Shown here in pieces: positions 28,413 through 35,441 of a stretch of DNA of 64,000 nt (its first letter is position 1; each line of letters begins with the position of its first letter). The notes beneath the pieces were generated by a model. It did not search any database, was not told where the DNA came from, and saw nothing but the letters and a program-made list of their open reading frames with translations. Made by a program: the position numbers and the translations under genes. This DNA comes from Nakamurella endophytica (GTDB lineage Bacteria > Actinomycetota > Actinomycetes > Mycobacteriales > Nakamurellaceae), in assembly GCF_014646215.1 (NCBI RefSeq), contig NZ_BMNA01000002.1:664038-728037 (forward strand), given 5' to 3'.

Positions 28413-30112
28413 GACGCTCCTCCGTCCGAGGCGGCGACGTCGCCCGCGGCCGCGGCCAGGACGTCGACCTGGGTGGCGTCGGGGCCGAACTCGACGGTGG
28501 TGGTGCCGCCCCGGACGACCTGGATGCGGTCGGAGATGCGCAGCGCCTCCGGCAGGTCCGAGGTGACGACCAGGACGGCCGTCCCGCCCTGCGCGAGTTC
28601 GGCGATGATGCGGTGGATCTCCTCCTTGGCGCCCACGTCGACGCCCTGGGTCGGCTCGGCCAGCACCAGCACCTTGGGCCGCTCGACGAGCTGGCGGGCC
28701 AGCACGACCTTCTGCGCGTTCCCGCCGGACATGGCCGAGATGGCCTGCCGCTCGTGCGGGGTGCGCACCGCCAGCCGGGCGATCATGTCCCGGGCCACCG
28801 ACTTCTCCCGGGACCGGTCCATCCAGGTGCCGAACCGCGACAGCAACGGCAGGTGGCCGGCCGAGATGTTGAACGCGATGGACTGGAAGCCGAACATGCC
28901 CTGGAGCTTGCGGTTGGCCGGCAGCAGCGCGATGCCCAGCCGCTGCGCGTCCCGCGGCGACCGGGGGCTGATGCGCTTGCCGTCCAGGCGGATCTCGCCC
29001 TCGGTGGCCCGGTCGATGCCGTAGATGGTGGCGGCGATCTCCGAGACACCGGACCCGACGAGCCCGTAGAGGCCGACGATCTCGCCGGGCCGGACGGACA
29101 CGTCGACGGAGTGGAAGCGGCCGGCCAGGCCCAGGTCGGACAGCACCAGCGCGGGCTCGCCGGACGGTACCGAGCGCTCGGAGTGGTGCTCGGACAGGAT
29201 CCCGCCGACCATCAGCTCGGCGATCTGCCGGACGGTCAGGTCCGCGATCGGGTAGGTACCGATGGTCTGGCCGTCCCGCATGACGGTGACTTCCTGGGCG
29301 ATCCGGAAGAGCTCGTCGAGGCGGTGGGAGATGTAGACGACGGACACCCCGGACGCGGTGAGCCGGCGGACGACGTCGAACAGCACGTCGATCTCGGCGT
29401 CGGTGAGGATCGCCGACGGCTCGTCCAGGATCAGGATTTTGGCGTTGCCGGCGAGCGCCTTGGCGATCGAGACCTGCTGCTGCTGCGCGATCGACAGCGT
29501 CCCGACGACCGCGGTCGCGTAGCGGGCGGGCAGCCGGAGCAACTCGAGCAGCTCGACCACCTTGGCGTTCTGCGCCGCCCAGTCCACGCGTCCGGCGGTG
29601 CGGATCTCGCGTCCCATGAAGATGTTCTCGGACACCGTCAGCTCCGCGAACAGCTGCGGCTCCTGGTAGACGGTGGCGATGCCCAGCGCCATGGCGTCGA
29701 CCGTGGAGCTGATGGTCACCGGCGCGCCCTCGAACTCGATCGTGCCGGTGTCGGCGGTCTCCGCCCCGGACACGATCTTGATGAGGGTGGACTTGCCGGC
29801 ACCGTTCTCCCCCACCAGGGCGTGCACTTGGCCGGCCTTGACGGTCATGTCCGCGTTGCGGATGGCCCGCACGGCGCCGTAGCGCTTCGAGATGCCGGTC
29901 AGCACCAGCCGGGCGAGTCCCGAGTCGGGAGCAGGCCGGTCACCGGCCCCGGCGACCGGCAGCTCGGTGCCGGCCGGCACTGCCGGATCCGCCGGCGCTG
30001 CCGTCGACGCCGCCGGCGCCGTCGACGCGGTGGTCGGCGCCGCCGGTGCGGACGAGGGCCCGGCCTGCGGCTCGGCGGGCGGCTGCCCGCCGGCGGTGAC
30101 CCCGTCGGTCAT
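28409..30112 (-). CDS. rhaT: Rhamnose ABC transporter ATP-binding protein
   Basis: A 567-residue double ATPase. Residues 1-70 are a low-complexity Ala/Pro/Thr stretch not needed for function. Domain 1 has Walker A GENGAGKST, signature LSIAQQQQ and Walker B ILILDEPSA. Domain 2 lacks a canonical Walker A, keeps signature MSGGNAQKV, and has LVLAEPTQGVD at Walker B, where Ala replaces Asp as is common in this class. CGGAGC stands before the ATG. Separated from rhaS by 75 bases containing a strong hairpin. Confidence 0.87.
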   Translation of the reverse strand: MTDGVTAGGQPPAEPQAGPSSAPAAPTTASTAPAASTAAPADPAVPAGTELPVAGAGDRPAPDSGLARLVLTGISKRYGAVRAIRNADMTVKAGQVHALVGENGAGKSTLIKIVSGAETADTGTIEFEGAPVTISSTVDAMALGIATVYQEPQLFAELTVSENIFMGREIRTAGRVDWAAQNAKVVELLELLRLPARYATAVVGTLSIAQQQQVSIAKALAGNAKILILDEPSAILTDAEIDVLFDVVRRLTASGVSVVYISHRLDELFRIAQEVTVMRDGQTIGTYPIADLTVRQIAELMVGGILSEHHSERSVPSGEPALVLSDLGLAGRFHSVDVSVRPGEIVGLYGLVGSGVSEIAATIYGIDRATEGEIRLDGKRISPRSPRDAQRLGIALLPANRKLQGMFGFQSIAFNISAGHLPLLSRFGTWMDRSREKSVARDMIARLAVRTPHERQAISAMSGGNAQKVVLARQLVERPKVLVLAEPTQGVDVGAKEEIHRIIAELAQGGTAVLVVTSDLPEALRISDRIQVVRGGTTTVEFGPDATQVDVLAAAAGDVAASDGGAS

Positions 30113-30150
30113 CGCGTGCTCCGTTCCTGTGCGGGATGGCGGTGGAGGGA

Positions 30151-30181
30151 CGCCGGGGCGGCGCAGGACGCCGCCCCGGCG
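30151..30181 (-). terminator. Perfect 13-bp hairpin between rhaS and rhaT
   Basis: CGCCGGGGCGGCG (30151-30163) and CGCCGCCCCGGCG (30169-30181) are exact complements with a five-base loop. It begins seven bases after the rhaS stop on the minus strand and has no U-tract. It likely acts as an attenuator or 3'-end stabiliser that keeps rhaS mRNA above that of the membrane components. Confidence 0.65.
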
Positions 30182-30187
30182 CGGGGA

Positions 30188-31333
30188 TCAGTAGTTGAAC
30201 TGGTCCACGTTCTCCTTGGTGATGGCCAGAGCCGGCCCGAGCAGCAGCATCTTGTCGGCCTCGGTGTACTTGACCGCCGGCAGCTTGTCGCTGACCTTGT
30301 TGGTCGCCTGGAAGGTCTTGCCCTCCGCCAGCTGCTCCCCGGCCCATGCCGTCAGGTAGCCCAGGTTCTGCACGTCCCACAGGATCGACGCGGACGACGA
30401 GCCGTCGGCCAGGTAGGCCTTCATGGACTGCGGCGTGCCGAGCCCGACGGTGAAGACCTTGCCGATCTTGCCGGCGTCCTTGACCGCCTGCGCGACACCC
30501 GGCGCGGACGAGGTGCACTCGCCGACCAGACCGGTCAGGTCCGGGTGGGCGTTCATCAGGTCGGTCGCCATCTGGGTGGCCTTGGCCTGGTCCTCACCGG
30601 CGTACACGATGTCGACGATCTGGGCGTCCGGGTACTTCGAGGCGGTGTAGGCCTTCTGCACCTTGATCCAGGAGTTCAGGTTCTCGGCCGTCTGCCCGCA
30701 CGAGACGATCGCGTACTTGCCCTTGTTGCCCATGGCCTTCATCAGCGCGTCGGTCAGTCCCTGGCCGATGCCGTCGGCGGTGGCCTGGTTGACGAACACC
30801 TGGCGGACCGAGTTCGGGGCGTCGGTGTCGGTGGTGCCGACCTTGATCCCGGCCGCCTGCGCCTGCTTGAGCAGCGGCGCCATGGAGTCGGGGTCGTTCG
30901 GCGCCACGAACAGCACGTCGACCTTCTGCTGGATGTAGGACCGGACGATGTCCGCCTGCGCGGCGGCGTCGGCCTGGGTCGGGCCCTGGTACAGCCACTC
31001 GACGTCGCCGAGGGCGGCCGCGGCCTGCTTGCCACCGGTGTTCATGGCCTCGAAGTACGGCACGCCCTGCAGCTTGGGAACGAACGCCACCTTGTACTTC
31101 TTGCCCGACGAGTTCCCGCCGGCCGAACTGGAGCTCGACGAACCGCCGCCGGCGGACGCCGCGCCGGAACCGGCTCCGGCCGAGCCTGCGCTCGCGCTGG
31201 AGCTGACGCTGGCGGCCGCGCTGGACGACGTGTCCCCGCCCGAGCCGGCGTCGTTCTTCTTCGAACAACCGGCCAGGGCCAGGGTGGCGGTCAGGCCGAT
31301 CGCGACGACGGCCGCGAGTCTGGTGCTGCGCAT
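30188..31333 (-). CDS. rhaS: Rhamnose ABC transporter substrate-binding lipoprotein
   Basis: A 381-residue receptor. The signal peptide ends in lipobox LALAGC with Cys23, then a Ser/Gly/Ala-rich linker to about residue 75, then a Peripla_BP_4 domain (KYKVAFVPKLQGVPYFEAMN onwards). Segments such as DVLFVAPNDPDSMAPLL and a C-terminal TEADKMLLLGP are typical of RhaS receptors. GGAGGAGAAG precedes the ATG. It is the first structural gene after the DeoR regulator. Confidence 0.87.
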   Translation of the reverse strand: MRSTRLAAVVAIGLTATLALAGCSKKNDAGSGGDTSSSAAASVSSSASAGSAGAGSGAASAGGGSSSSSSAGGNSSGKKYKVAFVPKLQGVPYFEAMNTGGKQAAAALGDVEWLYQGPTQADAAAQADIVRSYIQQKVDVLFVAPNDPDSMAPLLKQAQAAGIKVGTTDTDAPNSVRQVFVNQATADGIGQGLTDALMKAMGNKGKYAIVSCGQTAENLNSWIKVQKAYTASKYPDAQIVDIVYAGEDQAKATQMATDLMNAHPDLTGLVGECTSSAPGVAQAVKDAGKIGKVFTVGLGTPQSMKAYLADGSSSASILWDVQNLGYLTAWAGEQLAEGKTFQATNKVSDKLPAVKYTEADKMLLLGPALAITKENVDQFNY

Positions 31334-31504
31334 GGATTCTTCTCCTCCGGGCGACGGTGCCGTGCTGATGGGTGGAACGGGACGGACGGTGGATCCGCGG
31401 TGCGGTGGTCCTGCGGGGCGGTGGGACGTGCGGTGGTGGAACGGGCGGGATGGTCGCGGCGACGCAGAGGGTCCGGTCGACGCGGGTCCTCGTGGGCGGC
31501 GGTC

Positions 31505-32347
31505 TCAGCGGATCCCGGCGGCGGCGGCGAGCCGGTGCGGCCCGGACGGGCGACCGCCGGCCGGGCGGGCGACGGCGGGGTCGACGCGGCGCACCGGCAC
31601 ACCGGCGTCGGCCCAGCCCCGGACGAACTCGTCCGGCGCGTCGACATCGGTGAACAGCGCGGTGATCCGGTCCGGCCCGACGAACGGGTGCAGGCCGAAC
31701 CCGCGCACCTTCGACGAGTCGAACAGCCCGTAGACCTCGGTGCTCCAGCCGGCCAGCCGGGCCTTGATCTGCGCCTCCTCGGCCGAGGAGTCCAGCAGGC
31801 CCTGGCTCGTCGAGGCGCTCACCAGACCGAAGAACCCGCGGTCGAGCCGGTCCCGTCCGCCGAGCACCTCGCCGACCTGGCCGACCAGCGACCCCGACGC
31901 CCGACGCAGCACGCCGCCGGGCACGAGCACCGTGGCGGTCGACTGCTCGGCGAGCAGCATGGCCACCCGCAGGCTGTTGGTCACCACCACCAGGTTCCGG
32001 CGGTCGAGCACCTCGGCCGCCAGGAAGTAGCAGGTGGTCGACGAGTCCAGAGCGATCACGTCCCCGTCCTGGACGAGGTCGGCGGCCGCCCGGGCGATGG
32101 CGATCTTGCGACCGCGCCGCTGCCGGAGTCGCATCTCGAACCCGCCCTCGTCGAGCGGTTCCGTGGAGACGGCTCCGCCACGGACCCGCCGCAGCATCGA
32201 GCGCCGCTCGAGCGCGTCCAGATCCTTGCGGACGGTGACCGCGGAGACCTGGAAGCGCCGGGCGAGATCGGTGACGACGACGCGACCGCGGGCGTGCAGT
32301 TCCGCGAGGATGGCCTCCTCGCGGGCGAACTCGTCCAGCGACGACAT
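31505..32347 (-). CDS. DeoR family transcriptional regulator
   Basis: A 280-residue sugar-responsive regulator. The N-terminal helix-turn-helix (about residues 5-60, VTDLARRFQVSAVTVRKDLD) is followed by a DeoR sensor domain (about 78-235) with the sugar-phosphate-binding DSSTTCYFLA and VTNSL motifs. The ATG at 32347 has GAGGAGG upstream; longer frames run through the promoter and are rejected. Located at the head of the rhamnose operon, it likely represses it and responds to a rhamnose-derived phosphate. Its own promoter has a LacI-type box at the transcription start region. Confidence 0.85.
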   Translation of the reverse strand: MSSLDEFAREEAILAELHARGRVVVTDLARRFQVSAVTVRKDLDALERRSMLRRVRGGAVSTEPLDEGGFEMRLRQRRGRKIAIARAAADLVQDGDVIALDSSTTCYFLAAEVLDRRNLVVVTNSLRVAMLLAEQSTATVLVPGGVLRRASGSLVGQVGEVLGGRDRLDRGFFGLVSASTSQGLLDSSAEEAQIKARLAGWSTEVYGLFDSSKVRGFGLHPFVGPDRITALFTDVDAPDEFVRGWADAGVPVRRVDPAVARPAGGRPSGPHRLAAAAGIR

Positions 32348-32387
32348 GCGGTCGACCACCTCCTCGTGGTTGGCTGCCGTCTGCGGT

Positions 32388-32480
32388 CTGAAGCGCTTCA
32401 ACGACGGGCAGGCAGACCGTAGCGAGGCGTAGCAGCGGCTGTCAACGGACGAACGCGTTCGAAACCACAACGCTTTCGAA
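32388..32480 (-). promoter_or_regulatory. Promoter region of DeoR gene with LacI-type box and TTCGAA pair
   Basis: Reading leftward: TTCGAA (32480-32475, inside CTTTCGAAAG) and TTCGAA (32463-32458), then a consensus -35 TTGACA (32445-32440), an 18-base spacer and the -10 TACGGT (32421-32416). CTGAAGCGCTTCAA (32401-32388) follows, a near-perfect palindrome of LacI-family operator type. The LacI box lies just past the expected start point, where a bound repressor would block transcription. The TTCGAA pair is upstream of -35. Confidence 0.6.
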
Positions 32481-32521
32481 AGAACCTGGACCGGTTGCCG
32501 TCCGTGCGGCGGGACCCGTCG

Positions 32522-32577
32522 GTGCCCGACCGATCAGCGCCCGACCGATCAGTGCCCGACCGATCAGTGCCCGACCG
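32522..32577. repeat. 15-base tandem repeat at the 3' end of the lacI-type gene
   Basis: Units GTGCCCGACCGATCA (32522), GCGCCCGACCGATCA (32537), GTGCCCGACCGATCA (32552) and a partial copy at 32567. On the minus strand each unit carries an in-frame TGA, so the true stop at 32564-32566 is followed by further in-frame stops. A local duplication of the gene end is the simplest origin. Confidence 0.85.
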
Positions 32578-33592
32578 TGGAGGCCCGGGCCACGAGCTCC
32601 GGGGTGAACCGCTCGGTGCGGTGCACGTGCTCGACGCCGTCGCGCTGGGCCGCGATCTCGGCCAGCAGCAGCTCGGTGCCCGTCCGGCCCAGCTCCTGTC
32701 GCGGCTGCCGGACCGAGGAGAGCGGCACGGCAGCGGCGGCGGCGAAGTCGATGTCGTCGTAGCCGACGATCGCCAGGTCGGCGGGGACGCGGAGCCCGTG
32801 TCGCACGCAGCCCTGCAGCACCCCGAGCGCCACCAGGTCGTTGGCGGCGAACACCGCGGTGGGACGCTCGCCGTCCCCCAGCGCGGCCAGCGTGTCGGCG
32901 GCCCGCCGGCCCTCGTCGACGGTCAGCGCGCCGGTCGACAGGGCCAGCAGCGACGCGCCCGCCTCCCGTTCGACGGCCGCTTCGGCCCCGACCCGCCGGT
33001 CCGCCACCTGCGCGAGCGTCGACGGCCCGCCGACGAAGGCGATTCGGCGGTGCCCGAGCTGCAGCAGGTGCGCCACGGCGAGTTCGCCGCCGGTGCGGTC
33101 GTCGACGCTGACCGCGCAATGCTCGCCGACGCCGGACACCACCCGGTCGATCACCACGAACGGCGTCCCGGCACGGCGGAGGTCGGCCACCCACGCGGTG
33201 TCGCCGCCGGACGGTGCGATGAGCACCCCCTGGACGCGTTGCTGGGTGAACAGTTCGACGTTGGCGCGCTCCGTGCGTTCGTCGGCGCGGCTGTCGGCCA
33301 TCAGCACGACGGCACCGCGATCCTGGGCGACCTCCTGCGCGCCGCGGGCGACGTCGGTGAAGAACGGGTTGCCGATGTCGAGCACCACCAGGCCGATCGC
33401 GCGGTTGTGCCCCGAGCTCAGCTGCCGCGCCGTCTCGTTGCGGACGAACCCCAGGCTGCTGATGGCCGCCTCGACCTTCGACCGGGTCGAGGCGGCGACG
33501 ACGTGCGGCCGGTTCAGGACGTTGGAAACGGTGCCCAGCGACACTCCGGCCAGCGCGGCGACGTCGGAGATGCTCGGCCTGCGCGGGACCAC
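32564..33592 (-). CDS. LacI family transcriptional regulator
   Basis: A 342-residue repressor. The helix-turn-helix and hinge are clear (ISDVAALAGVSLGTVSNVLN at residues 8-27), then a periplasmic-binding-type effector domain to the end. The GTG at 33592 is preferred because GGAGG lies eight bases before it; a GTG at 33601 would sit on top of that site. Divergent from rhaI, with a LacI-type operator between them. It probably controls rhaI, itself and, through the second box at 32388, the DeoR/transport operon. The effector is presumed to be rhamnose or rhamnulose. Confidence 0.86.
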   Translation of the reverse strand: MVPRRPSISDVAALAGVSLGTVSNVLNRPHVVAASTRSKVEAAISSLGFVRNETARQLSSGHNRAIGLVVLDIGNPFFTDVARGAQEVAQDRGAVVLMADSRADERTERANVELFTQQRVQGVLIAPSGGDTAWVADLRRAGTPFVVIDRVVSGVGEHCAVSVDDRTGGELAVAHLLQLGHRRIAFVGGPSTLAQVADRRVGAEAAVEREAGASLLALSTGALTVDEGRRAADTLAALGDGERPTAVFAANDLVALGVLQGCVRHGLRVPADLAIVGYDDIDFAAAAAVPLSSVRQPRQELGRTGTELLLAEIAAQRDGVEHVHRTERFTPELVARASTVGH

Positions 33593-33660
33593 CCTGGACA
33601 CCTCCGCTCGGCACCCCGCCGTGGGGATGGCGCAACGCCGGACACTATGCCATCATCCGG

Positions 33661-33674
33661 TTGAACCGCTTCAA
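33661..33674. promoter_or_regulatory. LacI-type operator between lacI and rhaI
   Basis: TTGAACCGCTTCAA is a 14-base inverted repeat with the central CG typical of LacI-family sites. It matches the box at 32388-32401 in its CGCTTCAA half. It lies 68 bases before the lacI start and 95 before rhaI, where it could control both divergent promoters. Confidence 0.65.
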
Positions 33675-33769
33675 AGTCGTCCGGTCGCTGCCGGCCGGAT
33701 GAGCGGCCGCCCACCGACGGCGTGGGTCGACAGCGGGCCGAGAAGGCCTCCACCGAACGGAAGACGACG

Positions 33770-34960
33770 ATGACCTCCGGAATCCTGCCCTCCACCCCGG
33801 TGACCCCGGACGCGCTGTCCGACGTGGCCGCCTTCGGGATCGAGGTACCGAGCTGGGCCTACGGCAACTCCGGCACCCGGTTCAAGGTGTTCACCCAGCC
33901 GGGCGGCCCGCGCGACCCGTGGGAGAAGATCGCCGACGCAGCGCAGGTGCACCGCTACACCGGCGCGGCGCCCCGGGTATCGCTGCACATCCCGTGGGAC
34001 CGGGTGGAGGACTTCGGCCGGTTGGGCGCCTATGCCGAGGATCTCGGCGTCCGGATCGGTGCGATCAACTCGAACCTGTTCCAGGACGACGACTACATGC
34101 TGGGTTCGCTGACGCACGCGAACCCGGCGATCCGGCAGAAGGCCGTCGCGCACCACCTCGAGTGCATCGAGATCATGCGGGCGACGGGGTCGAAGGACCT
34201 GAAGATCTGGCTGCCGGACGGCACCAACTACGCCGGCCAGGACTCGATCCGGGCGCGGCAGGACCGCCTCGCCGAGTCGCTGGCGGCGATCTACGCCGAG
34301 CTGGACCCGGACCACCGCATCCTGCTCGAGTACAAGTTCTTCGAGCCGGCGTTCTACACGATGGACATCCCGGACTGGGGCACCTCGCTGCTGCACTGCC
34401 TGGCGCTCGGGCCGCAGGCGCAGGTGGTGCTGGACACCGGGCACCACGCCCCCGGCACCAACATCGAGTTCATCGTCGCGCAGCTGCTGCGCCAGGGCCG
34501 GCTCGGCGCCTTCGACTTCAACTCCCGGTTCTACGCCGACGACGACCTGATCGTCGGCTCCGCGGATCCGTTCCAGCTGTTCCGGATCCTGTTCGAGATC
34601 GTCTCCGAGGGCGCCCACCGCGCGGACTCGGGCGTCAACTTCATGCTCGACCAGTGCCACAACATCGAGCCCAAGATCCAGGGCCAGATCCGGTCCGTGC
34701 TCAACGTCCTCGAGGCTCTGGGCAAGGCGCTGCTGGTGGACCAGCGGGCGCTGACCGAGGCCCAGGAGGCCGGTGACGTCCTCGGCGCGCACGAGATGCT
34801 GATGGACGCGTTCGCCACGGACGTCCGGACGGCGCTCGCCGACCAGCGGGAGGAGCGCGCGCTGCCGCGCGACCCCGTCGCCGCTTTCAAGGCCTCCGGG
34901 TACCTGGACCGCGTCGTGGCCGAGCGGGTGGGCGGCCAGCAGGCCGGTTGGGGCGCCTGA
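33770..34960 (+). CDS. rhaI: L-rhamnose isomerase
   Basis: A 396-residue enzyme of the Pseudomonas stutzeri-type rhamnose isomerase family (TIM barrel, xylose-isomerase superfamily), converting L-rhamnose to L-rhamnulose. Metal-site segments expected in the family are visible: SLHIPWD, LEYKFFEP (Glu), VVLDTGHHAPG (Asp, His) and FDFNSRFYADDDL (Asp). The ATG at 33770 follows GGAAGACGACG. It stands alone on the plus strand opposite the regulator and transport genes. The expected kinase gene rhaB does not follow. Confidence 0.9.
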   Translation: MTSGILPSTPVTPDALSDVAAFGIEVPSWAYGNSGTRFKVFTQPGGPRDPWEKIADAAQVHRYTGAAPRVSLHIPWDRVEDFGRLGAYAEDLGVRIGAINSNLFQDDDYMLGSLTHANPAIRQKAVAHHLECIEIMRATGSKDLKIWLPDGTNYAGQDSIRARQDRLAESLAAIYAELDPDHRILLEYKFFEPAFYTMDIPDWGTSLLHCLALGPQAQVVLDTGHHAPGTNIEFIVAQLLRQGRLGAFDFNSRFYADDDLIVGSADPFQLFRILFEIVSEGAHRADSGVNFMLDQCHNIEPKIQGQIRSVLNVLEALGKALLVDQRALTEAQEAGDVLGAHEMLMDAFATDVRTALADQREERALPRDPVAAFKASGYLDRVVAERVGGQQAGWGA

Positions 34961-35003
34961 CCTCTCCCCTGCGCTCGGCCTGCAGGCCCGCGGCGCTGTC
35001 GCC

Positions 35004-35024
35004 GAGGACGGCGGCGCCGTCCTC
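35004..35024 (+). terminator. Terminator hairpin after rhaI
   Basis: GAGGACGGC (35004-35012) pairs exactly with GCCGTCCTC (35016-35024) around a GGC loop, 43 bases past the rhaI stop. No U-tract. Confidence 0.6.
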
Positions 35025-35132
35025 CCGGTGACCGGTGCGACCGCGCGGAGGTGGTCCGTGCCTGCGCTGCCCCCGCCGCAGTCGGACGGCGCACTCGCGG
35101 CGCAGCGCTCGGGCGGCCGGAAGGAGTCCGTG

Positions 35133-35405
35133 GTGTGGCTCCGTCGTGTCTCCGGTGGGGAGCGGGGGCAGGCCTGCCGCTTCGTGTTCGCCGCCGTGTG
35201 GACCGCGACGTTCGCCGCGGACGCGCTGGCCCGTGGCCGCCACGACGCCTGGACCGTGGGAATGCTGGCGTTCTGGGCGGTCCTGGTCGTGGTGTCGACG
35301 GTCCTGCTGGTGCGCGTCGAGCTGCGGCGTCGTCTCCTCCGACCTACGGACCGCGACCCAGCAGCGCAGGGTGGGACAGCGCAGGGCGGCGACGGGACCC
35401 GGTGA
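35133..35405 (+). CDS. Small membrane protein, unknown function
   Basis: A 90-residue protein with two predicted hydrophobic segments (about residues 15-30 and 40-62) followed by a strongly basic stretch (VELRRRLLR) and a polar tail. The basic side suggests the C-terminus is cytoplasmic. The GTG at 35133 is chosen because AAGGAG lies six bases before it; the adjacent GTG at 35130 is closer than ideal. No family recognised. It converges on ftsK across a shared hairpin. Confidence 0.5.
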   Translation: MWLRRVSGGERGQACRFVFAAVWTATFAADALARGRHDAWTVGMLAFWAVLVVVSTVLLVRVELRRRLLRPTDRDPAAQGGTAQGGDGTR

Positions 35406-35430
35406 CCGCCGGCCGCGGCGCGGCGGTCAC
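35402..35430. terminator. Bidirectional hairpin between small membrane gene and ftsK
   Basis: GTGACCGCCG (35402-35411) and CGGCGGTCAC (35421-35430) are exact complements with a nine-base loop. The left arm includes the stop of the plus-strand gene, and the ftsK stop is 12 bases beyond the right arm. Confidence 0.6.
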
Positions 35431-35441
35431 CGGGCTGGACG

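Noticed and set aside
32442..33635. Alternate minus-strand frame over the LacI gene
   Set aside because: Arg/Gly/Ala-rich shadow; the overlapping frame has a clear HTH and effector domain.
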